A stretch of DNA of 14,969 bases. Source: Candidatus Peregrinibacteria bacterium. GTDB taxonomy: Bacteria > Patescibacteriota > Gracilibacteria > UBA1369 > PNNO01. The position numbers were made by a program, and so were the translations under genes. The DNA is taken from positions 1-14,969 of the forward strand of contig WJKT01000092.1 in NCBI GenBank assembly GCA_014728955.1. The letters are read 5' to 3'. The notes beneath the pieces were generated by a model. It ran no database searches, was not told where the DNA came from, and was given only the letters and a program-made list of their open reading frames with translations. This document shows positions 6,597-12,052 of the stretch, piece after piece. Within the stretch, counting starts at the first letter, position 1, and each line of letters opens with the position of its first letter.

Positions 6597-6658
6597 AAAA
6601 AAAGTTTCTTGTATTAACGCAAAGGTTCGTTCCTGGTTAATACAAAGGTTCTTTCTTG
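6597..6658 (-). ncRNA. Structured 5' leader element, copy B
   Basis: The outer helix is AAGAAAG (6657-6651) with CTTTTTT (6604-6598). The inner helix is TTGTATTAAC (6645-6636) with GTTAATACAA (6618-6609). The apical part begins CCAGGA and contains ACCTTTG. Compared with copy A, one pair in each helix has changed on both sides (G-C to A-T outside, C-G to T-A inside), and the strand order GAACCTTTG and CAAGAAACT is kept. Confidence 0.7.
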
Positions 6659-6673
6659 ATGAAGCCGGCAGTA

Positions 6674-6701
6674 ATAATAATGAAAAAAACATATATTGCA
6701 A
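6674..6701 (-). promoter_or_regulatory. Promoter of paralog B
   Basis: TTGCAA (6701-6696), a 16-base spacer, then TATTAT (6679-6674) on the minus strand. It begins right after the tRNA terminator. The start near 6667 is about nine bases before the leader element. Confidence 0.55.
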
Positions 6702-6702
6702 G

Positions 6703-6730
6703 AAAAAACACTATGCAATCATAGTGTTTT
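6703..6730 (-). terminator. Terminator of the tRNA-Thr/tRNA-Tyr unit
   Basis: AAAACACTATG (6730-6720) pairs with CATAGTGTTTT (6715-6705) around a four-base loop and continues into further T residues. It starts just after the CCA of tRNA-Tyr. Confidence 0.8.
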
Positions 6731-6731
6731 C

Positions 6732-6818
6732 TGGTGGGCAGGGAGAGATTTGAACTCCCGTAGACATAAAGTCGTCAGATTTACAGTCTGATGCGATTGA
6801 CCACTCCGCCACCTGCCC
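6732..6818 (-). tRNA. tRNA-Tyr (GTA), CCA encoded
   Basis: The acceptor stem is GGGCAGG/CCTGCCC with discriminator A and encoded CCA (6734-6732). The anticodon stem TCAGA/TCTGA encloses loop CTGTAAA with anticodon GTA at 6784-6782. The variable arm is long, as expected for bacterial tRNA-Tyr, and the T loop is TTCAAAT. It is 12 bases after tRNA-Thr in the same unit. Confidence 0.97.
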
Positions 6819-6830
6819 ATAAATACTACA

Positions 6831-6907
6831 TGGAGCCACCTGTCGGAGTCGAACCGACGACCTACTGTTTACAAGACAGTCGCTCTAACCAACTGAGCTA
6901 AGGTGGC
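6831..6907 (-). tRNA. tRNA-Thr (TGT), CCA encoded
   Basis: The acceptor stem is GCCACCT/AGGTGGC with discriminator T and encoded CCA. The D stem is GCTC/GAGC, the anticodon stem ACTGT/ACAGT encloses CTTGTAA (anticodon TGT), and the T arm is GTCGG TTCGACT CCGAC. It is 77 bases long and first in the two-tRNA unit. Confidence 0.97.
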
Positions 6908-6937
6908 TTAAGCCTATAGTGTCAAAATGCACAGATG

Positions 6938-6966
6938 ATGATATGGTAAAAAAAATTACCTGTCAA
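6938..6966 (-). promoter_or_regulatory. Promoter of the tRNA-Thr/tRNA-Tyr unit
   Basis: A perfect -35 TTGACA (6966-6961), a 17-base spacer, and TATCAT (6943-6938). The spacer is itself partly palindromic (GGTAA...TTACC on the plus strand). The start would be near 6931, 24 bases before the tRNA. Confidence 0.85.
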
Positions 6967-7010
6967 TTTTTTATTCAATAGCAAGGGGTTTTCCGCTAAA
7001 CTGGAAGTAT

Positions 7011-7925
7011 ATGAATGATGATAGTATTGCTAAAAAACGATTTATTAAGCGGTTTCCTCAAACGCAAAGCGATAAAGACCTTGCGCCGTTAACCGCTTAT
7101 GGGATTGGGGGGGCTGCGGATTTGTATATCCAGGCTCATCATATGCTTGATATACCTGAGATTATTCAGCAGGCTCATGAGCTTCATATACCGTATTATT
7201 TGCTTGGTGGAGGTCGTAATATTGTTTTTTCCGATAAAGGATTTCGAGGGTTGATTATTCATAATAAAGCCATGTCGATTGCCGTGCGAGAAAATAAGAT
7301 TACCGCTGAATCGGGAGCGATGCTTGCACAGGTCTTGGCTGAAGCACGAAAGCATAAGCTTGGCGGGATTATGAAAATGGTTGGTTTGCCGGGGACCATC
7401 GGCGGTGCTCTATATGGGAATGCGGGGGCCCAGGGAGTTGAAATAGGAGATTTTGTTACAAAAGCAACATTGTTCGATTATCAAAACGGTGTTCATACAG
7501 AAAACAGTGATTATTTTCAGTTTTCGTACCGCACAAGTATTTTGAAAAAGACACATGAGACGGTTTTGTCTGTTACGTTAACGCTTCCGCCACTTGATCC
7601 GCATGATGTGACTCCCGAAATCATAACGTTTCGGGCAAAAAAACAACCGAAAGGAAAGGTGGCCGGATCATTTTTTAAAAATCCTTCGCCTGATAAACCG
7701 GCAGGTATGTTAATCGATAAAGCGGGACTAAAAGGTTTGCGCAGAGGAGATATTACAGTTTCTCTTATGCACGGGAATTGGCTTATAAATGAGGGGAATG
7801 GTACGCAAAAGGAGTTAATTGAGCTGGCAAAACATATTAAAGAGACGGTGCATCATATGTTTGATGTCACCCTGCAGCCTGAAAATATCCTTCTTGATGA
7901 GCGCGGGAACAAGATTGACATATAA
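7011..7925 (+). CDS. murB: UDP-N-acetylenolpyruvoylglucosamine reductase MurB
   Basis: MurB reduces UDP-GlcNAc-enolpyruvate to UDP-MurNAc with NADPH and FAD, in the cytosol, at the second committed step of peptidoglycan synthesis. The 304-aa product has the N-terminal T-x-Y/F-G-I-GG motif (LTAYGIGG), the FAD-binding GLPGTIGGALYGNAGA, the YR pair (Y173-R174) typical of the shorter type II enzymes, the catalytic serine in GSFFKNP (S220), and a C-terminal LQPE glutamate. Length fits type II MurB. The ATG at 7011 has only a weak GGAAG upstream. It is divergent from the tRNA pair and not linked to murD, which is 4 kb away on the other strand. Confidence 0.95.
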   Translation: MNDDSIAKKRFIKRFPQTQSDKDLAPLTAYGIGGAADLYIQAHHMLDIPEIIQQAHELHIPYYLLGGGRNIVFSDKGFRGLIIHNKAMSIAVRENKITAESGAMLAQVLAEARKHKLGGIMKMVGLPGTIGGALYGNAGAQGVEIGDFVTKATLFDYQNGVHTENSDYFQFSYRTSILKKTHETVLSVTLTLPPLDPHDVTPEIITFRAKKQPKGKVAGSFFKNPSPDKPAGMLIDKAGLKGLRRGDITVSLMHGNWLINEGNGTQKELIELAKHIKETVHHMFDVTLQPENILLDERGNKIDI

Positions 7926-7946
7926 GGGTATTCTTTTACAAGACTA

Positions 7947-7975
7947 TTGATTTAATGTCAAATATTTGCTAAAAT
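7947..7975 (+). promoter_or_regulatory. Promoter of the pilin-like gene
   Basis: TTGATT (7947-7952), a 17-base spacer and TAAAAT (7970-7975) with an upstream TGC, making an extended -10. The start near 7982 leaves an A-rich leader of about 47 bases without an SD site. Confidence 0.75.
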
Positions 7976-8028
7976 AAAGTGAAAACTTAAATAAAAAGTT
8001 TCAAAAATTCTTACTTAACCCAAAAACA

Positions 8029-8439
8029 ATGACAAAAACCACTTTGAAAAAAGGTCTCAAGCAAGCATTTATTGTGCTTGGATTGAGTTCACTCCTACTT
8101 GTGGTATTTGCAGCCCTTGGTGGAACCGCAGGAGCTCAGCTTATTAATCCTGGAGATGCTCCATCAAACGTAGCTGCTGCAACCGGTGGTGAAGGGTCAA
8201 TTCGTGCACTTATTTTACGAATTGTAGACTTCTTCCTTCTCTTCCTCGGACTCATTGCGGTTATCATGATTATATACGGAGGAATTCTGTATATTACTGC
8301 AGCTGGAAACCAAGAAAAGGTTGACCAGGCTAAAAAAATCATCATGTACGCAATTATCGGTATTGTTATCGTGCTTATCTCATTTGCACTCGTCAATACG
8401 GTTATCCGTGGCGCTGGACAAGGACAAGAAGTAGCGTAG
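8029..8439 (+). CDS. Type IV secretion pilin-like small membrane protein (TrbC/VirB2-like)
   Basis: The 136-aa product has a positively charged start (MTKTTLKKGLKQ), a signal-type helix at about 13-33 and a likely signal peptidase site after AGA (A36/Q37). A short Gly/Ala-rich linker follows, then two membrane helices (about 62-90 and 103-124) separated by a polar loop, GNQEKVDQAKK. This layout and the loop resemble the T4SS-pilin/VirB2-like proteins widespread in Patescibacteria. Such proteins are proposed to form cell-surface fibres or secretion or uptake channels, so the role here is inferred. The gene is a single unit with its own strong promoter and a 15-bp terminator, which suggests high expression. 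No other secretion gene is adjacent. It has no SD site. Confidence 0.8.
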   Translation: MTKTTLKKGLKQAFIVLGLSSLLLVVFAALGGTAGAQLINPGDAPSNVAAATGGEGSIRALILRIVDFFLLFLGLIAVIMIIYGGILYITAAGNQEKVDQAKKIIMYAIIGIVIVLISFALVNTVIRGAGQGQEVA

Positions 8440-8465
8440 GTAAGAAAAATAGTTCTCAAAAAAAC

Positions 8466-8501
8466 AAAAGCCTTGGGCTATCTTTAGCTCAGGGCTTTTT
8501 T
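8466..8501. terminator. Bidirectional terminator between the pilin-like and PRC-barrel genes
   Basis: A 15-bp stem (8466-8480 with 8485-8499, two wobble pairs) around TCTT. On the plus strand a six-T run follows. On the minus strand the stem is followed by GTTTTTTT, so it can serve both convergent genes. Confidence 0.9.
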
Positions 8502-8524
8502 ATACAAAAATTGTTTTATAGAGA

Positions 8525-9052
8525 TTACGTTGCTACATGAAAGCGTGCGTACTCTTCTCGTGCTTCTTGTTGATATGGTTGCTTGGCACACTTATCTTTA
8601 ACGGTTATTTTATTCGGTTCGATTTTAACAATGTCACGTGCTGAGATAAGGAGATCCTGTGTTTTAAAAAGGCCGAGGAATGATTTATAGACGACCAGCT
8701 TCATAAGTCCGAAAAATTTCACATTGACATAATAATCATGAACGGTTCCCAGTGATTCTCCCTTTTCTGTTTCTACATGCGATTTTAATAAACGAATGTC
8801 TTTTTCAATAATGCGTGTTACCCGAACAATATCTTCAGCATCAACAATGTCATCGATATCCGCTAATATTATTGCTTGGCCGAAAAAGAGGATGTCGCGT
8901 GGAAGTATTATTTTTAATTTTCCCGTATTGACGAAAAAACAAGCAATTTTGCCATTATCGGTATCGATAAGTATATCGCTAACGCGAGCGACCTTTCCGA
9001 GGCCCTCGACAACAACGGGTGTTCCGACAATTTGATTATATGTTTTCTCCAT
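8525..9052 (-). CDS. PRC-barrel domain protein (two repeats)
   Basis: The 175-aa soluble protein starts MEKTYNQIVGTPVVVEGLGKVARVSDILID, a typical PRC-barrel opening: a beta-rich domain with VxDxLID, then ACFFVNTG. A second PRC-like unit starts near residue 90 (HVETEKGESLGTVHDYYVN) and runs to about 155. The tail is charged. PRC-barrels bind proteins or RNA in varied settings (RimM, photosynthetic reaction centre H subunit), so no precise role can be given. An AAGG site nine bases before the ATG supports the start. It is divergent from tRNA-Pro and convergent with the pilin-like gene. Its own promoter is not clear. Confidence 0.8.
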   Translation of the reverse strand: MEKTYNQIVGTPVVVEGLGKVARVSDILIDTDNGKIACFFVNTGKLKIILPRDILFFGQAIILADIDDIVDAEDIVRVTRIIEKDIRLLKSHVETEKGESLGTVHDYYVNVKFFGLMKLVVYKSFLGLFKTQDLLISARDIVKIEPNKITVKDKCAKQPYQQEAREEYARFHVAT

Positions 9053-9075
9053 AAATTAACCTTACAAAAAATTCT

Positions 9076-9104
9076 TTGACTTAAAAAGTGAAATTTCATA
9101 TAGT
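9076..9104 (+). promoter_or_regulatory. Promoter of tRNA-Pro and the methyltransferase
   Basis: TTGACT (9076-9081), a 17-base spacer and TATAGT (9099-9104), with the start near 9111 and 25 bases before the tRNA. It is the only good promoter seen upstream of the methyltransferase. Confidence 0.8.
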
Positions 9105-9135
9105 TAGTACGCTTTTACTAAAAAAGAGGCTTTGT

Positions 9136-9213
9136 CGGGGCATAGCGTAGTCCGGTTAGCGCGCTCGGTTTGGGACCGAGAGGTCGCAGGTTCGAATCCT
9201 GCTGCCCCGACCA
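9136..9213 (+). tRNA. tRNA-Pro (TGG), CCA encoded
   Basis: The acceptor stem is CGGGGCA/TGCCCCG with discriminator A and encoded CCA (9211-9213). The anticodon stem CTCGG/CCGAG encloses TTTGGGA with anticodon TGG. The T arm is GCAGG TTCGAAT CCTGC. It is 78 bases long. No terminator follows: the SD of the next gene starts three bases after the CCA. Confidence 0.97.
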
Positions 9214-9227
9214 TTTAAGGTAACATT

Positions 9228-10097
9228 ATGTCATTTCTGGGCAAGGCGAAACAAAAGCTTAAGTATATTCTTCCGCCGGGTATTAAAAAGGTGTTGAAGT
9301 ATGTGTTTTATAGTATCCAGGATGCAGTTGCATTTATAACCGGAAAGCGCAATAAGGAATATCCTCCAAAACGCTTGAATTTTGTTGGTAGCAGTGAATT
9401 TAAAAAAATCGGGAATGAATTTTTACAGTATTTTAAGCAATACGGACATATAACCCCTCGGGATGTGGTGCTTGATATTGGCAGTGGAATAGGAAGAATG
9501 GCAATTCCGCTCACACATTATTTAGATGCTGATACGGGGGCGTATTACGGTTTTGACATTGATAAACGAGGAATTGCCTGGTGTGTGCATAATATTACAT
9601 CTCGGTATCCTCATTTCCATTTTCAATATGTTGATATTTACAATAAATATTATAACAAAAAGGGCGGTATTCAGGCGGACGAATTTACGTTCCCTTACAA
9701 GGATAAACAATTTGATTTCATTTTTGCCACTTCTGTTTTTACCCATATGCTTCCGGCTCAAATTAAGCGATATTTACAGGAAATTAGTCGTGTTTTAAAG
9801 CCTGAGGGAAAAGTATTGTTAACATTTTTTTCCATAGATGAAAATGCACAAAAGAATATGAAGGAGGGACATTCATATTGTCAGTTTTCATACTCGTATG
9901 GATCGGATAAAACGTGTTTTTATTCACACAAAGATATGCCCGAAGCGGAGACCGGTTATACTGAAGATTGGATTATAAAGCAACTGAAAAAAGAGGGTAT
10001 TGATGATCAATTGAAAATGTATCACGGAAGCTGGTCGGGCAGAGATGATGCGCACTCGTATCAAGATATTATTTGCGCGCGTAAACGAACTCATTAG
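9228..10097 (+). CDS. Class I SAM-dependent methyltransferase
   Basis: This 289-aa protein has a basic amphipathic N-terminus (about 1-45), then a Rossmann-type methyltransferase domain. Motif I is VLDIGSGIGRMA (81-92), the acidic motif II is YYGFDID (107-112), motif IV is FDFIFATSVFTHM, and post-IV is EISRVLKPEGKVLLTFF. This fits the Methyltransf_11/25 group. Substrate cannot be told from the sequence; related proteins act on sugars, lipids or small molecules. The N-terminus could associate with a membrane. The SD AAGG (9217-9220) is seven bases before the ATG and only three after tRNA-Pro, so the gene is probably transcribed with the tRNA and freed by tRNA 3' processing. Its TAG stop overlaps the dcd stop on the other strand by four bases. 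Confidence 0.85.
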   Translation: MSFLGKAKQKLKYILPPGIKKVLKYVFYSIQDAVAFITGKRNKEYPPKRLNFVGSSEFKKIGNEFLQYFKQYGHITPRDVVLDIGSGIGRMAIPLTHYLDADTGAYYGFDIDKRGIAWCVHNITSRYPHFHFQYVDIYNKYYNKKGGIQADEFTFPYKDKQFDFIFATSVFTHMLPAQIKRYLQEISRVLKPEGKVLLTFFSIDENAQKNMKEGHSYCQFSYSYGSDKTCFYSHKDMPEAETGYTEDWIIKQLKKEGIDDQLKMYHGSWSGRDDAHSYQDIICARKRTH

Positions 10098-10624
10098 CTT
10101 TTATCCATATAAACGCGACTTCCAACTGATTTTTTTTGTCCTTGATATTTACCCTGATACGGACGGTTTGCTTCCTGGTCCATTTTACAAAAAACCAATT
10201 GGCAAATACGCCTGTTCTTTTGTAACTTTATCGGCAGAGAGTTCGCATTATAAAGCTCGAGGGTGATGCGCCCTTCAAATCCCGGATCCACCCATCCGGC
10301 ATTTTGTATAAAAAGGCCTATGCGTCCTATGGAACTTCGTCCTTCAACAAAAGCAGTGAGAGAGTCGGGTAGTTTTACATATTCTTTGGTTGTTGCCAAG
10401 AGGAAAGAGTGAGGGGGGATAGTTATTGCGTCGCCTTCGATTTCCCGATAATGTATTTCGCTATCGAGAGTTATGATTTCCATTGTCGTATCTTCAATCA
10501 GCAAAAAATGATCACCCAAACGGCAATCTATTGAAGCGGGTTGTATGGATTCATCAGAAATCGGATCAACAACAAGCGAGCCCTCTTTTAGCATGCGATG
10601 CAGCGTTGTATCAGATAAGATCAT
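10094..10624 (-). CDS. dcd: dCTP deaminase
   Basis: The enzyme deaminates dCTP to dUTP (some members go on to dUMP) in dTTP synthesis, in the cytosol. The 176-aa product starts MILSDTTLHRML. It has EGRSSIGRIGLFIQNAGWVDPGFEGRITLELYN-type core motifs (from residue 94), with the likely catalytic Glu at 123, and the C-terminal RPYQGKYQGQ lid segment. It is slightly shorter than E. coli Dcd (193 aa). It is closer in style to the shorter Dcd forms, some of which are bifunctional; which applies cannot be settled by eye. It is the last gene of the operon, 15 bases after dfx, with no SD site. It converges on the methyltransferase gene with a four-base TTAG overlap and no terminator between them. Confidence 0.92.
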   Translation of the reverse strand: MILSDTTLHRMLKEGSLVVDPISDESIQPASIDCRLGDHFLLIEDTTMEIITLDSEIHYREIEGDAITIPPHSFLLATTKEYVKLPDSLTAFVEGRSSIGRIGLFIQNAGWVDPGFEGRITLELYNANSLPIKLQKNRRICQLVFCKMDQEANRPYQGKYQGQKKSVGSRVYMDKS

Positions 10625-10639
10625 ATAAAAAGGTGATAA

Positions 10640-11020
10640 TTACGATTTCCAGAGACCGTGCACATTACAGTATTCTTGCGCCATATCTACGTTATCCGCA
10701 GGAACGGGGAACGATGCTTCGGGTTTTTGTCCGGGCTTGAGAAAAGAACGGTATACCTGTTTATCGTTAGTATGTACTTCAATCCATTCAATATAATGTT
10801 TTTCTTCCATTGGGTGTGGGTTCTCTCCCACTTTAACAAGAATGCCATCATTCGATTTCTCAATAACTGGAACGTGTTTTTCAAGGCCTTCATCTTCAGT
10901 TTTCGGATCAAGCAACTCCATAGATTCTCCGCAGCATACCAATTCGCCACCACCGGCGTGCAACACGGAAACAATGTTGCCGCACACGTTACATTTATAC
11001 GTTTGATTGCGTTTAACCAT
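10640..11020 (-). CDS. dfx: Desulfoferrodoxin (superoxide reductase, two-iron-centre class)
   Basis: The enzyme reduces superoxide to hydrogen peroxide without making oxygen, using electrons usually passed from NAD(P)H through rubredoxin. It is typical of anaerobes and microaerobes. The 126-aa product equals the length of Desulfovibrio desulfoferrodoxin. The desulforedoxin domain has C10, C13, C29 and C30 (YKCNVCG, LVCCGE). The SOR domain has the active-site E47-K48-H49 (EKHVPVIE), H69, H75 ([10 protein letters not shown]) and C118-x-x-H121 (YCNVHGLW). All iron ligands are present. A longer in-frame start at 11128 exists, but it would cover a promoter and the end of the preceding gene, so the ATG at 11020 is used. 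It lies downstream of gnd-zwf-pgl and has an internal promoter. Confidence 0.95.
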   Translation of the reverse strand: MVKRNQTYKCNVCGNIVSVLHAGGGELVCCGESMELLDPKTEDEGLEKHVPVIEKSNDGILVKVGENPHPMEEKHYIEWIEVHTNDKQVYRSFLKPGQKPEASFPVPADNVDMAQEYCNVHGLWKS

Positions 11021-11057
11021 ACAAGGGTGATTTAAGGGTAGATAAACCTTCTTATGT

Positions 11058-11085
11058 ATTGTAACGGTCCTAAAAAGAGAGTCAA
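11058..11085 (-). promoter_or_regulatory. Internal promoter for dfx-dcd
   Basis: TTGACT (11085-11080), a 16-base spacer and TACAAT (11063-11058) on the minus strand, in the 71-base gap after the 90-aa gene. The start near 11051 gives dfx a leader of about 30 bases. It allows superoxide reductase to be made apart from the pentose phosphate genes. Confidence 0.7.
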
Positions 11086-11091
11086 TTTTTT

Positions 11092-11364
11092 CTAGTTCTC
11101 TGTCTCGGAAAGATTGACTATAACGCATCGGACTTGATTGTTGATATGTTTTTTAACAATCGTTGCGCGCATATTGTAGCCATAAGGAAGCGGTTGGCTT
11201 TCGTGCTGAGCAACGCCAAAAAGTTCAATCCATTGCCCTTGATAATCAACGATTGTTGAATTTATATCGAAGTCGTGAGGAAGATCTTTGCACTGTTTGG
11301 CGGCAACGGTATACGGGCCTGCTTCATCATTTATTAGGGTTTTGTTCTTCGGCAATTCAACCAT
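11092..11364 (-). CDS. Protein of unknown function (90 aa) between pgl and dfx
   Basis: I do not recognise it. The product is soluble-looking and mildly acidic, with a [19 protein letters not shown] stretch near the start, an [19 protein letters not shown] segment that reads as beta strands, and [21 protein letters not shown] at the end. It has two cysteines in non-motif positions and no signal peptide or membrane helix. The ATG is nine bases after the pgl stop, so it is surely cotranscribed with the pentose phosphate genes. The dfx promoter begins seven bases after its stop. Its position hints at a link with redox metabolism, but nothing in the sequence proves it. Confidence 0.7.
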   Translation of the reverse strand: MVELPKNKTLINDEAGPYTVAAKQCKDLPHDFDINSTIVDYQGQWIELFGVAQHESQPLPYGYNMRATIVKKHINNQVRCVIVNLSETEN

Positions 11365-11373
11365 AATACAACA

Positions 11374-12045
11374 TTATTTTTTAGAGCTGTATATTACCGT
11401 AAGTTTTTTCTTTTTCAAGAGGACTTTTGCCGGAAGTTCATATACATCAACATCTTTTTCAAGGAAATCCTTTAAAATAGATTTTTTCGCTTTTCCTTTC
11501 AGAAGTATTATGGCATGTTTTGCATCTTTTATTTTCTTGAGTGAAAGGGTGACGCGATCATGTATGGGAAAGTCGTCGGTTTGTGTATACAGAGCTTGTT
11601 CTTTTGAGTCGATTGCCTCTTTGTCGCCGGGGAATATAGAGGCGATATGACCGTCTTTTCCCATTCCGAGCAAGACTAAATCAAACTGTATGCCGCTAAT
11701 ATCTTTTATGTAATTTTTAACACATCGATCGATAGAGCGAGAGGTATCGAAAAAATTAAACCCTTTAACTTTGCCGGCAAGCGGTCTGATAAGAGTGTTG
11801 GCAATCATTTTATAATTTGAATGCTTGTCATAACGATTAACATATCGTTCATCCACTTGGTAAAATTCGACTTTTGAGAAATCAATCGACGTATCTTTTG
11901 CTATTTTTTTATACAGTTTTTGTGGTGTTTCACCGCCGCTTAAGGCGATTCGGCAAAGTTCCGGCGCGTCTTTAATCGTTTCTTTGATAACGGTTAAAGC
12001 GTTTTTAACAAGTTCTTCTGGTTTTTTAACGTTGATAATGTCCAT
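11374..12045 (-). CDS. pgl: 6-phosphogluconolactonase
   Basis: The enzyme hydrolyses 6-phosphogluconolactone to 6-phosphogluconate, the second step of the oxidative pentose phosphate branch. The 223-aa product belongs to the SOL/DevB type. It has IALSGGETP at about 33-41, VDERYV (64-69) followed by SN, and LLGMGKDGHIASIFPG (125-140), in which D131 and H133 are the likely catalytic region; GMGxDGH and FPG separate it from glucosamine-6-phosphate deaminase. The ATG at 12045 (MDIINVKKPEEL) is chosen over an in-frame ATG 138 bases upstream that would overlap zwf deeply. The gap to zwf is seven bases with no SD site, which suggests reinitiation or leader-independent starts. Confidence 0.93.
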   Translation of the reverse strand: MDIINVKKPEELVKNALTVIKETIKDAPELCRIALSGGETPQKLYKKIAKDTSIDFSKVEFYQVDERYVNRYDKHSNYKMIANTLIRPLAGKVKGFNFFDTSRSIDRCVKNYIKDISGIQFDLVLLGMGKDGHIASIFPGDKEAIDSKEQALYTQTDDFPIHDRVTLSLKKIKDAKHAIILLKGKAKKSILKDFLEKDVDVYELPAKVLLKKKKLTVIYSSKK

Positions 12046-12052
12046 AGTGTGA

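Noticed and set aside
6010..6658. Leader repeats as a mobile repeat (MITE) or T-box
   Set aside because: Both copies sit at the same place before paralogous genes with no target duplication, so gene duplication explains them. No T-box or specifier-loop motif is present. A DNA operator cannot be fully excluded.
6310..6753. 147-codon plus-strand frame
   Set aside because: It runs antisense through paralog B, its leader, the tRNA terminator and into tRNA-Tyr; it is a shadow of real features.
6976..7002. TTCAAT-17-TAAACT as the murB promoter
   Set aside because: Both hexamers are weak and the start would fall within a few bases of the ATG; not strong enough to list.
11021..11128. 36-residue N-terminal extension of superoxide reductase
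   Set aside because: It overlaps the end of the preceding gene and a promoter. Starting at 11020 gives the 126-aa family length and the usual N-terminus.
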